Assembly: GCF_900215605.1 (NCBI RefSeq)
Contig: NZ_OBEL01000007.1
Location: forward strand, 62,001 to 126,000
DNA: 64,000 bases
Source of the DNA: Cohaesibacter gelatinilyticus
Lineage (GTDB): Bacteria > Pseudomonadota > Alphaproteobacteria > Rhizobiales > Cohaesibacteraceae
Direction of reading: 5' to 3'
Translations under genes and position numbers: made by a program
Notes under the pieces: model-generated
The model's input: only the letters and a program-made list of their open reading frames with translations
Databases searched by the model: none
What the model was told of the DNA's origin: nothing
Shown: piece after piece, positions 34,700 through 43,808 of the stretch
Position numbering within the stretch: the first letter of the stretch is position 1
Layout of the letters: each line of letters starts with the position of its first letter

Positions 34700-35475
34700 G
34701 GCAGATGAAAAGTGAAATGAGAACGGTCACTGACGCTCAGATGCTCAAGGCGCGCCGAGACCGAGAAAGAAGAGGAGACATGCTGTTCTGACAGCACCTC
34801 AAACGGGTCGCCATAGGCCAGCATTTGCCCGTCCTTCAGCAACAGGACGCTATCGCACACCTCAGCTGCCATATTCAGATCATGCAAACTGGTGACGATG
34901 GTCAGATCCAGCTCCCGGATCAGCGAGACAATTTCCAGCTGATGGCGGATATCCAGATGGTTGGTTGGCTCATCCAGTATGAGAAGCTGTGGCCGTTGGG
35001 CCAGAGCCCGCGCCACCATCACTCGTTGCCGCTCACCACCAGAAAGCGAGCCGAACAAACGATCCTGAAACCCTTGCAAACCCATCTGCTGCAATGAACC
35101 ATCAATGATGTCACTGTCCCGCGCACCGGACGAGGCAAAGCCACGCTGATGCGGCGTGCGGCCAAGGGCAACAATCTCACGCACGGTCAGCGCAAAGTCT
35201 GTTGGCTGTTCCTGCAACACAGCTGCCACCCGGCGGGCCGCCTGCCTTGGCCGCAGCGACCAAAGATCCTCGCCACCGACATAGATATTGCCGGACAGCG
35301 GACGATTATAGCGATAGAGCAAACGCAAAAGGGTGGATTTGCCCGCGCCATTGGCCCCGATAATGCCAAGGGTCTTGCCTGCATCCAACGAGAAAGAAAG
35401 CGGATGCAGCACATAGGGAGCGCGTGAGCCGGGAGCCCAGCTCACATTCTCCACCACCAGATCAGAGGAACTCAT
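34693..35475 (-). CDS. ABC transporter ATPase, FecE/BtuD family
   Basis: 260 residues. Walker A GANGAGKSTLL, Q-loop VAAVLQEQPTDF, signature LSGGERQRVMVARALAQ, Walker B LLILDEPTNHLD and H-loop TSLHDLNMA are all intact. It powers the FecCD-type permease. Its ATG overlaps the stop of the DUF1636-like gene by 4 bases. Confidence 0.92.
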   Translation of the reverse strand: MSSSDLVVENVSWAPGSRAPYVLHPLSFSLDAGKTLGIIGANGAGKSTLLRLLYRYNRPLSGNIYVGGEDLWSLRPRQAARRVAAVLQEQPTDFALTVREIVALGRTPHQRGFASSGARDSDIIDGSLQQMGLQGFQDRLFGSLSGGERQRVMVARALAQRPQLLILDEPTNHLDIRHQLEIVSLIRELDLTIVTSLHDLNMAAEVCDSVLLLKDGQMLAYGDPFEVLSEQHVSSSFSVSARLEHLSVSDRSHFTFHLPS

Positions 35476-35864
35476 GCAGCCAATACTCTATTCAGCACAT
35501 CCTGGGTTTCCAGAGCCAGCATGAAGGCAGGCACTTCCACCGGCCGGGGGGGGCCTTTGGCACTGTTCGGCGAGCCCAGAATTTGCCGGGCCAGACCAAG
35601 CAATTCATCCAGATCCTGATCCATGTCGACATCGCCAAAGACAAAGGTCTCGTCCTTGCTGCAATGCCAGCCAATCGTGCAGGGCTGATCGCTGCATCTG
35701 ATTTCAGCAAAGCCCGAAGTCGAAAAATCATCACCGACAATGGCATGAGCCTTGCCGACCGACTGCGCCAATGTCAGCGCAAAAACATAGCTGGCCTCGC
35801 ATACCTTACCGGTATGTCGACAGGGAATGGAAGATGAGAATGGGTAAGAAATATGCCGGTCCAT
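35472..35864 (-). CDS. DUF1636-like small metal-binding protein
   Basis: 130 residues. C-terminal half (DETFVFGDVDMDQDLDELLGLARQILGSP) matches the DUF1636 pattern; cysteines occur in PCRHTGKVC and RCSDQPCTIGWHC. Such proteins are often found with cobalamin-regulated genes and may bind metal. GGAGG five bases before the ATG at 35864 supports the start. First clear gene of the riboswitch operon. Family assignment is from memory of the pattern. Confidence 0.68.
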   Translation of the reverse strand: MDRHISYPFSSSIPCRHTGKVCEASYVFALTLAQSVGKAHAIVGDDFSTSGFAEIRCSDQPCTIGWHCSKDETFVFGDVDMDQDLDELLGLARQILGSPNSAKGPPRPVEVPAFMLALETQDVLNRVLAA

Positions 35865-35941
35865 AACGCCCTCCGCGCAAATGCGGGGGCGGAAGCAAGA
35901 CCGATCATGTCAAAGGCACATATATGGGCCAGATTTGGCAT
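35774..35941 (-). CDS. Possible leader ORF between riboswitch and DUF1636-like gene
   Basis: A 55-codon frame (MPNLAHICAFDMIGLASAP...) begins with ATG after an AAGGAG site 7 bases upstream, just downstream of the riboswitch core, and overlaps the next gene in another frame. The strong binding site suggests it is translated and could couple riboswitch control to the next gene. The protein resembles nothing known, so it may be a leader peptide or chance. Confidence 0.35.
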   Translation of the reverse strand: MPNLAHICAFDMIGLASAPAFARRALWTGIFLTHSHLPFPVDIPVRYARPAMFLR

Positions 35942-35985
35942 CTTCAGGCTCCTTTCCGAGGCACCCCGCCCGGGTTGAGTGAACA

Positions 35986-36290
35986 AGAAGATGGCAGGTC
36001 TCCTGACTTGCGGGTCAACGCTCAACCAGCCTTCCCGGATCTTCACTGACGATTGGGTCAGCATCCAGTGGTCTTCTGGTCTTGCTCTCCGCCTACAGTT
36101 GCGGGGGCAGTCACGGAATTGGCGTCTACAGCGCGTCCCCGAAAAGTTGCAGTACTTTTCGGACAAGGCCTCGCGATAGAATAAAATTCAAAGCATTTCT
36201 TATGATTCAGCAATCGTCAAAAGTGCTTTGGATCTACACCGCACCGTGTTCCCTTTTCATCCAGAGGCCCGCTTGGCCTCTTAGAACCAT
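35986..36290 (-). ncRNA. Cobalamin riboswitch, interrupted by an inserted element
   Basis: On the minus strand the 5' part has GATGAAAAGGGAACACGGTG (36244-36263). After the insertion come CCGTGACTGCCCCCGCAACT, the AGACCACTGGATG-type block, and the B12 box AAGTCAGGAGACCTGCCATC near 35990-36009. CACGG and CCGTG form a riboswitch stem. Removing 36131-36238 joins GGTGCGG to TGTAGACGCCAATT and gives a normal compact aptamer. It controls the downstream DUF1636-like and ABC genes, normally off when B12 is plentiful. Confidence 0.9.
36131..36238. mobile_element. Element A copy 5 (full-length), inserted in the riboswitch
   Basis: A 102-bp unit (36131-36232) followed by TCTACA, which also occurs immediately before it (36125-36130) as a probable 6-bp target duplication. 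It has two hairpins: CGAAAAGT/ACTTTTCG, then CAAAGCATTT paired with AAAAGTGCTTTG. No coding capacity; a MITE- or REP-like element that would need outside enzymes to move. Confidence 0.8.
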
Positions 36291-36507
36291 CGCCATGAAT
36301 AATGAGCAGCAAGTTCAGAAATAGCAAGCCCCTCATTTGGCATGAGATGTGGACAGAAGATTTCTCAGAATAAAAGCAATGACATAACAGACAATCCACC
36401 AATGATTGAGATCAAGGCAGGTACGGAGAGCAAACCAGCCCACCAAGTGGCAAGACATTTGGCTTTCCTCTATAGTCAAATGAAGCAAAAACAGATCGGG
36501 ATATATC

Positions 36508-36759
36508 ATGTTGAGGTTCTTTTTATACTTTCTGAGCTTCGTATTTCTCTTCGGGCCCGTCATAATCTGGGCGCTCCTCTCGTCCATGAGCTGTGCCTAT
36601 GTCACCAGTGCGCAGTCTTGCAGCATCCGCTGGAGCAGCTTTCTGGACCCTGAATTCTATACGCTTTCAATCTGGCCCTGGCTGATCGGTGCCCTTTGCC
36701 TCTATTTCGCGATGCGCAAACCCCAAACAGATCCGGCAATAAAAAATCACATGGAATGA
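36508..36759 (+). CDS. Small membrane protein
   Basis: 83 residues with an N-terminal helix (LRFFLYFLSFVFLFGPVIIWALL), a cysteine-containing extracytoplasmic loop (SCAYVTSAQSCSIRW) and a second helix (WPWLIGALCLYFAM). The composition is convincing for a real membrane protein, but the ribosome binding site is weak. Family not recognised. Confidence 0.6.
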   Translation: MLRFFLYFLSFVFLFGPVIIWALLSSMSCAYVTSAQSCSIRWSSFLDPEFYTLSIWPWLIGALCLYFAMRKPQTDPAIKNHME

Positions 36760-36820
36760 ATTCGATTGCCCGACTCAAATGTTCTTGTTATGTTTCTCTT
36801 AACCGGGGAGAATATTGCAA

Positions 36821-37237
36821 ATGACAAGCGAGCAATTTCAAACACATGTGAAAGAGCAAATCGCCCTTCTGAATGAGGGCAAACCCTTGGAGGCCTTTGA
36901 TCGATATTTTGCATCAGACGGCATCATGTTTGCCAATGGTCTGGTCTTCGCCACAGGGGCAAAGGCCTGCCGCGAAAAACAGGAACCCTATATCGCATCA
37001 GCGCGCTCCATTGACGGAAGGATTCTTGATCTGGTGATCTCGCCGGAGAAAAGCGTCTGTGCCTTTCGCAATCGAACATCCTTCACCACTCATGAGGGCA
37101 AGACATTTCGGATCGATGGCGTATGTTGGCAGCGCTGGCAGGATGACAAGATCATCGAAGAGCATTATTTCGAAGGAGAGGAGATGCACAAGATGATCCA
37201 TAGGGGCATCCTGAAATCACCGCAGAATTTTGTCTGA
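36821..37237 (+). CDS. SnoaL-like (NTF2-fold) protein
   Basis: 138 residues from the ATG at 36821 with GGGGAG about 12 bases before it. Pattern FQTHVKEQIALLNEGKPLEAFDRYFASDGIMF...GKTFRIDGVCWQRWQDDKIIEEHYF matches SnoaL/NTF2-like cone folds, which bind small hydrophobic ligands or act as isomerases. No partner gene; function unknown. Confidence 0.72.
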   Translation: MTSEQFQTHVKEQIALLNEGKPLEAFDRYFASDGIMFANGLVFATGAKACREKQEPYIASARSIDGRILDLVISPEKSVCAFRNRTSFTTHEGKTFRIDGVCWQRWQDDKIIEEHYFEGEEMHKMIHRGILKSPQNFV

Positions 37238-37427
37238 AACCAGCCCTCCCGCCTGAACGACACAGAGAGCTTTCCTTCCCGGCACTCAAAACCAAAACAG
37301 ATCAAACTTTGCAAGCAAGGCCGCATCATCACTGCCTTGGGCTTCCCTTACCCTCATGCTGTCAGTCCCCAAAGCAGAGAAAGTTTCTGAAAAGGCTTTT
37401 CTGTATGTCATAAATTTGACAAAAAAT

Positions 37428-37444
37428 TTCTGTTTTACAGAAAC
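37428..37444. promoter_or_regulatory. Candidate operator before the DUF2975 gene
   Basis: TTTCTGTTTTACAGAAA is an inverted repeat (6-bp arms, 5-base spacer) just after TTGACA (37417-37422) in a very AT-rich leader. A site for the small Cro/CI-like protein of the same operon is plausible. Confidence 0.4.
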
Positions 37445-37498
37445 AAATTATCATATAAACCAATATAAAAGATGAATTGGTCAAAGATAAGGTGACTC

Positions 37499-38008
37499 AT
37501 GGCGATTTTAGCCCGAATGGTAATGGTCGTGTTATGGCTGGCTCTGGCCCTGCTCATCCTGCTTGGGTGGGGGTTCGCATGGATTGGTGAAAAGGAACTG
37601 ATTTTCGATCTCTTTGATCTTCCAGCACCATATCCTGACCTGACAGGTTGGGTGATTGCGGTCGGTTTCACCACAATGGCAATGACACTCGTTTTTTTAG
37701 GATGGGCATTTTTGCAAATGAGCCAAATGCTGCGCCCAACTCACCTGAACCCGTTCTTTTATCTCTCCCGAAAACTCAGACATGCCGCCTGGGGGTTGCT
37801 TGGTTTTTGGGTCGGCACGGCCTTGATCTGGACGATCATGCCGATCTTGCTGACACTCAATGCCAAGACCAAATATCAAATCCCCTATGGATGGAATGTC
37901 CTTGACACGGAAGTCATTCTATTGGCTGTTGCAATTGTTTTCCTTGCGCTTTCAAGATCTCTGGCCCGTGCCCAGGAAATTGAAGACGATAACAAAACAA
38001 TTGTGTGA
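37499..38008 (+). CDS. DUF2975-type membrane protein
   Basis: 169 residues with four hydrophobic segments and the DUF2975 feel (LARMVMVVLWLALALLILLGW, FFYLSRKLRHAAWGLLGFW, ARAQEIEDDNKTIV tail). These proteins are typically encoded just before a small Cro/CI-like HTH gene, as here (7 bases). Function unknown; often regarded as a membrane partner of the regulator. Confidence 0.78.
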   Translation: MAILARMVMVVLWLALALLILLGWGFAWIGEKELIFDLFDLPAPYPDLTGWVIAVGFTTMAMTLVFLGWAFLQMSQMLRPTHLNPFFYLSRKLRHAAWGLLGFWVGTALIWTIMPILLTLNAKTKYQIPYGWNVLDTEVILLAVAIVFLALSRSLARAQEIEDDNKTIV

Positions 38009-38015
38009 GGTCGGA

Positions 38016-38249
38016 ATGCCCATTGAAGTCCGTCTAAAAATACTTCTGGCGGAAAGAAAGAAGACCGCACGGGAACTGGCTGAATATGTTGGCATCACAC
38101 CCTCCAATCTGTCTCTGCTCAGCTCTGGAAAGGTGAATGGCATCCGCTTCAACACCTTGCAAGCAATTTGCGAATTTCTGGATTGCCAGCCTGGCGATTT
38201 GTTGGTGAACATCCATAAACCTGAAAAACACAAGGAAAACCAGGAATGA
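38016..38249 (+). CDS. Small Cro/CI-type HTH regulator (HTH_26/YozG-like)
   Basis: 77 residues, almost entirely an HTH: MPIEVRLKILLAERKKTARELAEYVGITPSNLSLLSSGKVNGIRFNTLQAICEFLDCQPGDLL. This is the usual companion of DUF2975 proteins. Preceded by GAGGTCGG. Its TGA overlaps the next gene's ATG. Confidence 0.87.
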   Translation: MPIEVRLKILLAERKKTARELAEYVGITPSNLSLLSSGKVNGIRFNTLQAICEFLDCQPGDLLVNIHKPEKHKENQE

Positions 38250-38572
38250 ACATGCCCAACCGGCTCATTCTTCTCGGCCCTGTCATCGCCATGACAACAC
38301 TCGGCGCCTGTACATCCTCGGACAATAGCCTGGAAGACGCTCGCTATATGAGCTGCACGGAACTTGCCCGCAATATTGGACGTCAGGAACAACGCAAGGA
38401 AGATGCCCTCATTGACGGCATCGGCGACGATATCGATATGATCATCAGTAAAACCGATGAAGACAAAACAGCTTCCACGATATCAGGCATGATCAATGAT
38501 CTCGATGAACACGACGCTGATCAATCTCTCAAACAGCTCAATCAGATCTTCCGACAAAAGGGATGTGTATAA
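38246..38572 (+). CDS. Small lipoprotein
   Basis: 108 residues. A signal peptide with lipobox TTLGAC precedes a lipidated Cys at about residue 22; the mature part is acidic and helical (RQEQRKEDALIDGIGDDIDMII). Its ATG overlaps the regulator stop by 4 bases, so it belongs to the DUF2975/HTH operon. Function unknown. Confidence 0.75.
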   Translation: MNMPNRLILLGPVIAMTTLGACTSSDNSLEDARYMSCTELARNIGRQEQRKEDALIDGIGDDIDMIISKTDEDKTASTISGMINDLDEHDADQSLKQLNQIFRQKGCV

Positions 38573-39192
38573 GTGCCCGATTTAAAAGTCTCTAAACAAG
38601 ACTTTCAGGCTCCATGCCCCGCCGCCCCAGACACACAAGCCCGATAAATCGGCTTTAGCCGCAATAGCCCGGACGACAGGCCCGTTTATCCTGCCATTTT
38701 CCGCTTCTACGGCTCTCATTCTTTGCGCCTGCTTCCCACTGGCAGACTATCCTGCCCGTCACAATTTCCAATTCCATGCAGGTGCGTTTGTTCTGGCAAG
38801 CCAGGACCAGAAGAAAAATATGGAATTAAAAATATTGTTATAAATCAATAACAAAATAAAAAACCAGAGCTCATAGAGCTTTGACAGGACAACAATTCCC
38901 AGTATTTGAAAATAATCGCAACCCATGAAAACACAGATTGCTTGATCTTCTTTTGAAGAGGAATATTAGGTTACAAATTCTCTGTATACAATTTTGTTGC
39001 AATGCATGAACAATACACGCCAAAAGCGTTTTTATTGATCCATAACATCATAAACTACGAATATTAAAACAGACATTCAAATCACAAAAATAAGCATGAA
39101 ATACAGGGTAAACAACAGAATAAATATTAGTCATATTTTTACTTACTTTGATTTACTCATAATGTATATGTCCCCCAATTCCAGGAAAAACT
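38573..39192. other. 620-bp AT-rich intergenic region before the chemoreceptor
   Basis: Starts with an element C hairpin (AAAGTCT/AGACTTT within 38580-38607), followed by a second small hairpin near 38636-38655 (AAGCC.GAT/ATC.GGCTT). From 38820 it becomes very AT-rich, with an inverted repeat TTGTTAT/ATAACAA at 38835-38854. I see no gene. It probably carries the chemoreceptor promoter, but I cannot place a convincing one. Confidence 0.6.
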
Positions 39193-41166
39193 ATGTCGAT
39201 AAATCCGGCACAATCTGAAATTCAATTGTCAAAAGGAATTTTGACAAAGGTCTTGGCCATCGCTGCTACAACAGTGTTAGTGGTTTTCGCCCTGTTTGCC
39301 TTCTACAACGATTCTCTGCAGAGAGACTCCATCAGGCATGAAGTTGCCGCACTGATGGACAATACAGGCAAAACCACTGCCAACAGCATCAATAACTGGT
39401 TGCAGGGCCGGATCATGATGATCACCTCTGCAGCGGATTTCGCAGCTGTGCTGGAAGATGGCAAGGACCCGAAATCTCTCTTCAACAACAAGACCTATGT
39501 CGACAATTTTGACGCCACTTACCTTGGCGTGCAGGAAACAGGTGCCATGCATATGTGGCCGGAGGCCGATCTACCGGAAGGGTATGATCCGCGCAAACGT
39601 CCATGGTACAAGGGAGCGGTCGCGAAAAATCACTCTGTCCTGACCAATCCCTATGCCGATGCCTCCACAAACCGGCTTATCATTTCCGTCGCAGCTCCGG
39701 TGCAATCCGGCGGCACTTTGCTTGGCGTCATAGGAGCCGATTTCGATCTCGATACATTGGTCAACATGCTTGCCCAGACCGATCTTGATGGCAAGGGAGA
39801 AGCCTTCCTGGTGAATAGCGAAGGCAAAATTCTGGTCCATAATAACAAGGATCTGGTCGACAAGACTCTGGCGGATGCCTACCCAGTCAATACGCCCGCC
39901 ATAAGCGCGAAAATGACAGAGGTAGAAGCAACTGACGGTCAATCCCTGATCACCTTCATCCCGATTCAGGGTTTGCCGGTAGACTGGTATGTTGCTCTAT
40001 CCATGGACAAGAAACTGGCTTATGCGAACCTCGCCACATTCCGTCTGTCTGCAGCAATTGCAACCACACTCGCCGCAATCATCATGATCGGTGTACTTGG
40101 CTTCTTCCTGACCAAACTTGTTGCAAATCCAATCCGCAACATTACCTCTGCCATGAGACAACTGGCCCATGGCGATAACAACGTTCAGGTCGAGGGTGTG
40201 GATCGCGAAGATGAAATCGGCGCCATGGCAAATGCCGTTCTGGTCTTCAAGCAAAATGCCATCGAACAAGAGCGCCTGCGCGCCGAGCAGAGCGCCGCAG
40301 AACAAGACAAACAAGCGCGTGTCGAACTGGTCGAACGCCTCATCCATGAATTTGATGGCGAAGTGAAGGATATTCTGGTGACCATTTCGGAATCGTCATC
40401 CGATTTGGAAGTCACTGCTGAAAATCTGAATTCAACGGCTGAATCCTCTGCTTCAAGCGCGACAACCGTGGCGGCAGCTTCAGAAGAAGCTTCCATCAAT
40501 GTCCGCTCCGTTGCCGCAGCATCAGAAGAATTGGCTGCCTCCATTTCTGAAATCGGCCGCAGTGTGAACCAGTCACGTGAAATTGCCGAGCGCGCAAGTG
40601 GTGCGGCCCAGCAGACCGACGAGACGGTGCAGAGTCTGGTCTCCACGACCGAGCGTATCAGCCAGATCGTCAGCCTCATCAATGACATTGCGGCCCAAAC
40701 CAATCTGCTTGCCCTCAATGCAACCATTGAGGCAGCCCGTGCCGGAGAAGCAGGCAAAGGTTTTGCGGTTGTCGCATCCGAGGTCAAGTCTCTTGCCGAT
40801 CAAACATCAAAGGCAACAGATGAAATTGCAACACAAATCAACGCAATGCAGACAGTCTCGCACGACACGGCCAGCGCCATTCGTGGCATTGGCGATGTGA
40901 TTGTGGAGATCAATGACATTGCCTCTCAAATTGCGACATCTGTGGACCAGCAAGGCGATGCTACCCGCGAAATCGCGCACAATGTGAACGAAGCAGCCAA
41001 AGGCACCCAGGAAGTGAGCGAAAGCACCATTCTGGTAACAAATGGTGCCAATGACACAGAGGAAAGCGCCTCGAAAGTGCTGTCTGCGGCTCAGGATCTT
41101 TCCGGCAAATCCACCGCACTGCGTGACACGGTTCAGAATTTCGTCAACAAGATCCGCGCAGCGTGA
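39193..41166 (+). CDS. Methyl-accepting chemotaxis protein with dCache-type sensor
   Basis: 657 residues. TM1 (about 17-37), a periplasmic dCache-like domain (about 40-285, with [10 protein letters not shown] and [15 protein letters not shown]), TM2 (about 283-310), HAMP, then a long signalling domain with hairpin tip [43 protein letters not shown]. The RKRPWYK motif is typical of dCache domains that bind amino acids or other small ligands. AGGAAAAA precedes the start. No C-terminal CheR pentapeptide. Confidence 0.93.
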   Translation: MSINPAQSEIQLSKGILTKVLAIAATTVLVVFALFAFYNDSLQRDSIRHEVAALMDNTGKTTANSINNWLQGRIMMITSAADFAAVLEDGKDPKSLFNNKTYVDNFDATYLGVQETGAMHMWPEADLPEGYDPRKRPWYKGAVAKNHSVLTNPYADASTNRLIISVAAPVQSGGTLLGVIGADFDLDTLVNMLAQTDLDGKGEAFLVNSEGKILVHNNKDLVDKTLADAYPVNTPAISAKMTEVEATDGQSLITFIPIQGLPVDWYVALSMDKKLAYANLATFRLSAAIATTLAAIIMIGVLGFFLTKLVANPIRNITSAMRQLAHGDNNVQVEGVDREDEIGAMANAVLVFKQNAIEQERLRAEQSAAEQDKQARVELVERLIHEFDGEVKDILVTISESSSDLEVTAENLNSTAESSASSATTVAAASEEASINVRSVAAASEELAASISEIGRSVNQSREIAERASGAAQQTDETVQSLVSTTERISQIVSLINDIAAQTNLLALNATIEAARAGEAGKGFAVVASEVKSLADQTSKATDEIATQINAMQTVSHDTASAIRGIGDVIVEINDIASQIATSVDQQGDATREIAHNVNEAAKGTQEVSESTILVTNGANDTEESASKVLSAAQDLSGKSTALRDTVQNFVNKIRAA

Positions 41167-41190
41167 TAAAAACACGCCACCAAATCCAGA

Positions 41191-41219
41191 AAGCCGCCTT
41201 TTTTTAAGGCGGCTTTTTT
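41191..41219. terminator. Intrinsic terminator between convergent genes
   Basis: AAGCCGCCTT and AAGGCGGCTT form a perfect stem followed by a T-run, with a matching A/T arrangement on the other strand. It probably serves both the chemoreceptor and the convergent histidine kinase gene. Confidence 0.9.
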
Positions 41220-41232
41220 ATTGCATCACTAT

Positions 41233-43806
41233 TCAGGATGAAAAATCCTGACCACCCGCTTGTGCCACAATCACCTCCCGCATCAGCTCCTCACGCAGAG
41301 GTTTGTCGAGACAGATGACAGGATTGTCGATCATATCCTTTGAGAAAGGGTGATGCTTGGGCATATGGCCAGAAACAACAATGATGTTTGTACCAGTCCG
41401 TTGATCAAGACAGAGCTGAACCAAGGGCCAGGCTTCCTTGCCATTGTCCAGATGCAAATCCGAGAGCAGCAGGTCGAAGGAAAGATCCGAACGAATGGCT
41501 TTCTCAGCCTCCTCATAATTGGCAACTGAATGCGCCTCTATACCCAGATTGCCAAGGATCCTCAGGGCGGCTTGCCGATCTGTTGCGTCATCTTCAATCA
41601 CCAAAGCCCGGCAAAGCCCGGCAGGCAATGGCTCGCTTACGGTGTCTTCCGCAATCGGCGGCAAGATCATTCGGATGGCAGTGCCCTTATTGGGCGCACT
41701 TTCAATTTCGATATCACCACCAGATTGCTTGATGAAGCCATAAACCATGGCAAGGCCCAGTCCGGTGCCGGATGAGCCATCAGAGCGATCGGAATAGAAG
41801 GGCTCAAACGCCCGCTCCTGAATGCTTTCATTCATGCCGACGCCATTATCGGAGACTTCAATCACCGCATTGCCATGCACATCGCGCTTTGTGGTCAGGG
41901 TGATTTTGCCGATCCCATCAATCGCCTGATTGCTGTTCAGGCAGAGGTTGAGAATGGCATTTTCCATCTGCCCCGGATCGACCTTGGCGATCAGCGCCTC
42001 GGAGCCAAGATTGATCTCCAGCTCCACCTCATCTTTCAGGCCAATGCCGATCAGATCTGACAGACCATCAATCAGAAAATTCAAATCCACCAATTCCGGC
42101 GACAAAGCCTGCTTGCGGGCAAAAGCCAAAAGTCGCTGCACCAGAGACGTTCCCATCTCGGTCGCATTGCTGATGCGGTCAACGAACTTGGCCGATGCTT
42201 CATCTCGGGCATGTTGCTCGAACAAATGAATATTGGCGGTGATGCTTGAGAGGATATTGCCAAAGTCATGGGCCACCTCGCCACTAACCTTGCCCAGCCC
42301 TTCAATATGGCGGATCTGGGTCAGGCGCTCCTCAACCTTCCTGCGTTCGGTCGCATCGGAAAACAGCCAGACACCGCCGCCATCAGCCAAAGGCGAATAA
42401 CGCATCTCAACGATCGAACCATCACTCCCCACCAGATTGGAGAAAGCCCCGAGCCCTTGCTGACTATCAAACTTATGCATATCCGCAGCAAAGACGGAAC
42501 TGGACAGCACTTCTTCCAGCGTTTTGTTGCGAAGGGGCTGATGGGCAGGCAATTTCAGCACCGTGCGGAAGCTGGCATTCACCGCTTCCATATGTCCCTC
42601 ATCGGACGTTATCGCCACGCCGTCGGTAATATTGTCAAACACCCGCTCAAACAGGGCATTCTTTCGGTTCAGCTGACGGTTGCTTCGGTCCAGCCGCAAG
42701 GTATTGGCGCGGAACATGCGAAAGGATTGAATGAGCTTGGCAATCTCATCATTGGCCGAAATCTTCAAGGTCAGCTTGGAGCTTCGATCCCCTTGCGCCA
42801 ACCGTGCCATCGCATCGGTAATCGCCTCGATATTGGCCGTGATATAGCGCGAAACAAAAAAAGCCGAAGCCAGCGCAATGCTGATACTGACAAGGCCGCT
42901 CAGCACAATCAGTACTTTGGTAACATTGAGCTGACTGGATGTTTCCAACCGCCCACGAGAGAGAAAATCCTCGGCATTCTTGGCAAAGCGCGCCGAGAGA
43001 TCACTGATAAAAACCGCCTGCTGGCGAATGCGAAACAGCGCATTTTGCGCATCCAACCGATGGGTCAGTTCCCGCCGGCGGATCTCGAACAACCCCTGCG
43101 ACCCCGCAGCCATATTTTCCAGCTCATTCACAAAGCCCTGAGGCTCAGAAGAAAGCAATACCGCCTTCATTCGCGCCCGCAACGCCTGATAGCGGCGGTG
43201 ATATTCCCCCACACCCAGAAGGTTCTTGGAATGTGCAGCACCGGAGAGCGCATTGCTCATGGCTTGTAGCGAAAACCATGTCTGGCGAGAGGAGGCCGCC
43301 AGATCCGGATCAGTCGAGCGGCCATAGAATTCACGTTCAAGCTTGCGAATTTCTTCCAGACGGCCTTGGGTGATATTGCGCTCTTCATTCTGTCCATTGG
43401 CCGCACCAATCAGGTCTTCCACCGCCTTGCGCATCCGACCAATGGCATCGGTGATCTCGGACTCAAAGGCGTAAACAGCAGACGATGATCCATCGCGCAA
43501 CGACGGCCAATTGCTCTCCACATGCTCCAGCGTCTCAATCAATGCCTTGCCTTCGCGGTCGATCAGATATTGCGAGCGATAATTGAGTAGGAAAGGCGCG
43601 GAGGTCGCGATGCCCGAGGATTGCTTGGACAATTCCAAAGATTGCGCCACTTGTGCCAAAGTCTGGCGATGCAGCACCTGGAGATGACTATCAGCCCGAT
43701 CCAGCGAATACCAGCCGATCATGCCGACACTAATGGTCGAAAGGGTCAACAGGGCCAAGGCAATCCAGAGCCGACCTTTGACATCCAGATGGCGAAGAAA
43801 AGCCAT
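41233..43806 (-). CDS. Hybrid sensor histidine kinase
   Basis: 857 residues. TM1 (about 13-33), a helical periplasmic region (about 35-290), TM2 (about 297-325), HAMP, PAS (about 385-490), HisKA with VAHDFGNILSS, HATPase with NLCLNSNQA, SDNGVGM and GTGLGLAMVYG, and a C-terminal receiver with acidic pair IEDD and phospho-Asp in LLLSDLHLD. It lies 2 bases after the response-regulator gene. It probably senses, directly or through the binding protein encoded divergently, the substrate of the ABC importer. Confidence 0.92.
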   Translation of the reverse strand: MAFLRHLDVKGRLWIALALLTLSTISVGMIGWYSLDRADSHLQVLHRQTLAQVAQSLELSKQSSGIATSAPFLLNYRSQYLIDREGKALIETLEHVESNWPSLRDGSSSAVYAFESEITDAIGRMRKAVEDLIGAANGQNEERNITQGRLEEIRKLEREFYGRSTDPDLAASSRQTWFSLQAMSNALSGAAHSKNLLGVGEYHRRYQALRARMKAVLLSSEPQGFVNELENMAAGSQGLFEIRRRELTHRLDAQNALFRIRQQAVFISDLSARFAKNAEDFLSRGRLETSSQLNVTKVLIVLSGLVSISIALASAFFVSRYITANIEAITDAMARLAQGDRSSKLTLKISANDEIAKLIQSFRMFRANTLRLDRSNRQLNRKNALFERVFDNITDGVAITSDEGHMEAVNASFRTVLKLPAHQPLRNKTLEEVLSSSVFAADMHKFDSQQGLGAFSNLVGSDGSIVEMRYSPLADGGGVWLFSDATERRKVEERLTQIRHIEGLGKVSGEVAHDFGNILSSITANIHLFEQHARDEASAKFVDRISNATEMGTSLVQRLLAFARKQALSPELVDLNFLIDGLSDLIGIGLKDEVELEINLGSEALIAKVDPGQMENAILNLCLNSNQAIDGIGKITLTTKRDVHGNAVIEVSDNGVGMNESIQERAFEPFYSDRSDGSSGTGLGLAMVYGFIKQSGGDIEIESAPNKGTAIRMILPPIAEDTVSEPLPAGLCRALVIEDDATDRQAALRILGNLGIEAHSVANYEEAEKAIRSDLSFDLLLSDLHLDNGKEAWPLVQLCLDQRTGTNIIVVSGHMPKHHPFSKDMIDNPVICLDKPLREELMREVIVAQAGGQDFSS

Positions 43807-43808
43807 GA

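Noticed and set aside
35942-36166. Upstream extension of the leader frame across the riboswitch
   Set aside because: It runs over conserved aptamer sequence; openness reflects RNA conservation, not coding.
42268-43269. 333-codon open frame antisense to the hybrid kinase
   Set aside because: Low-complexity, no domain, fully inside the kinase coding region.
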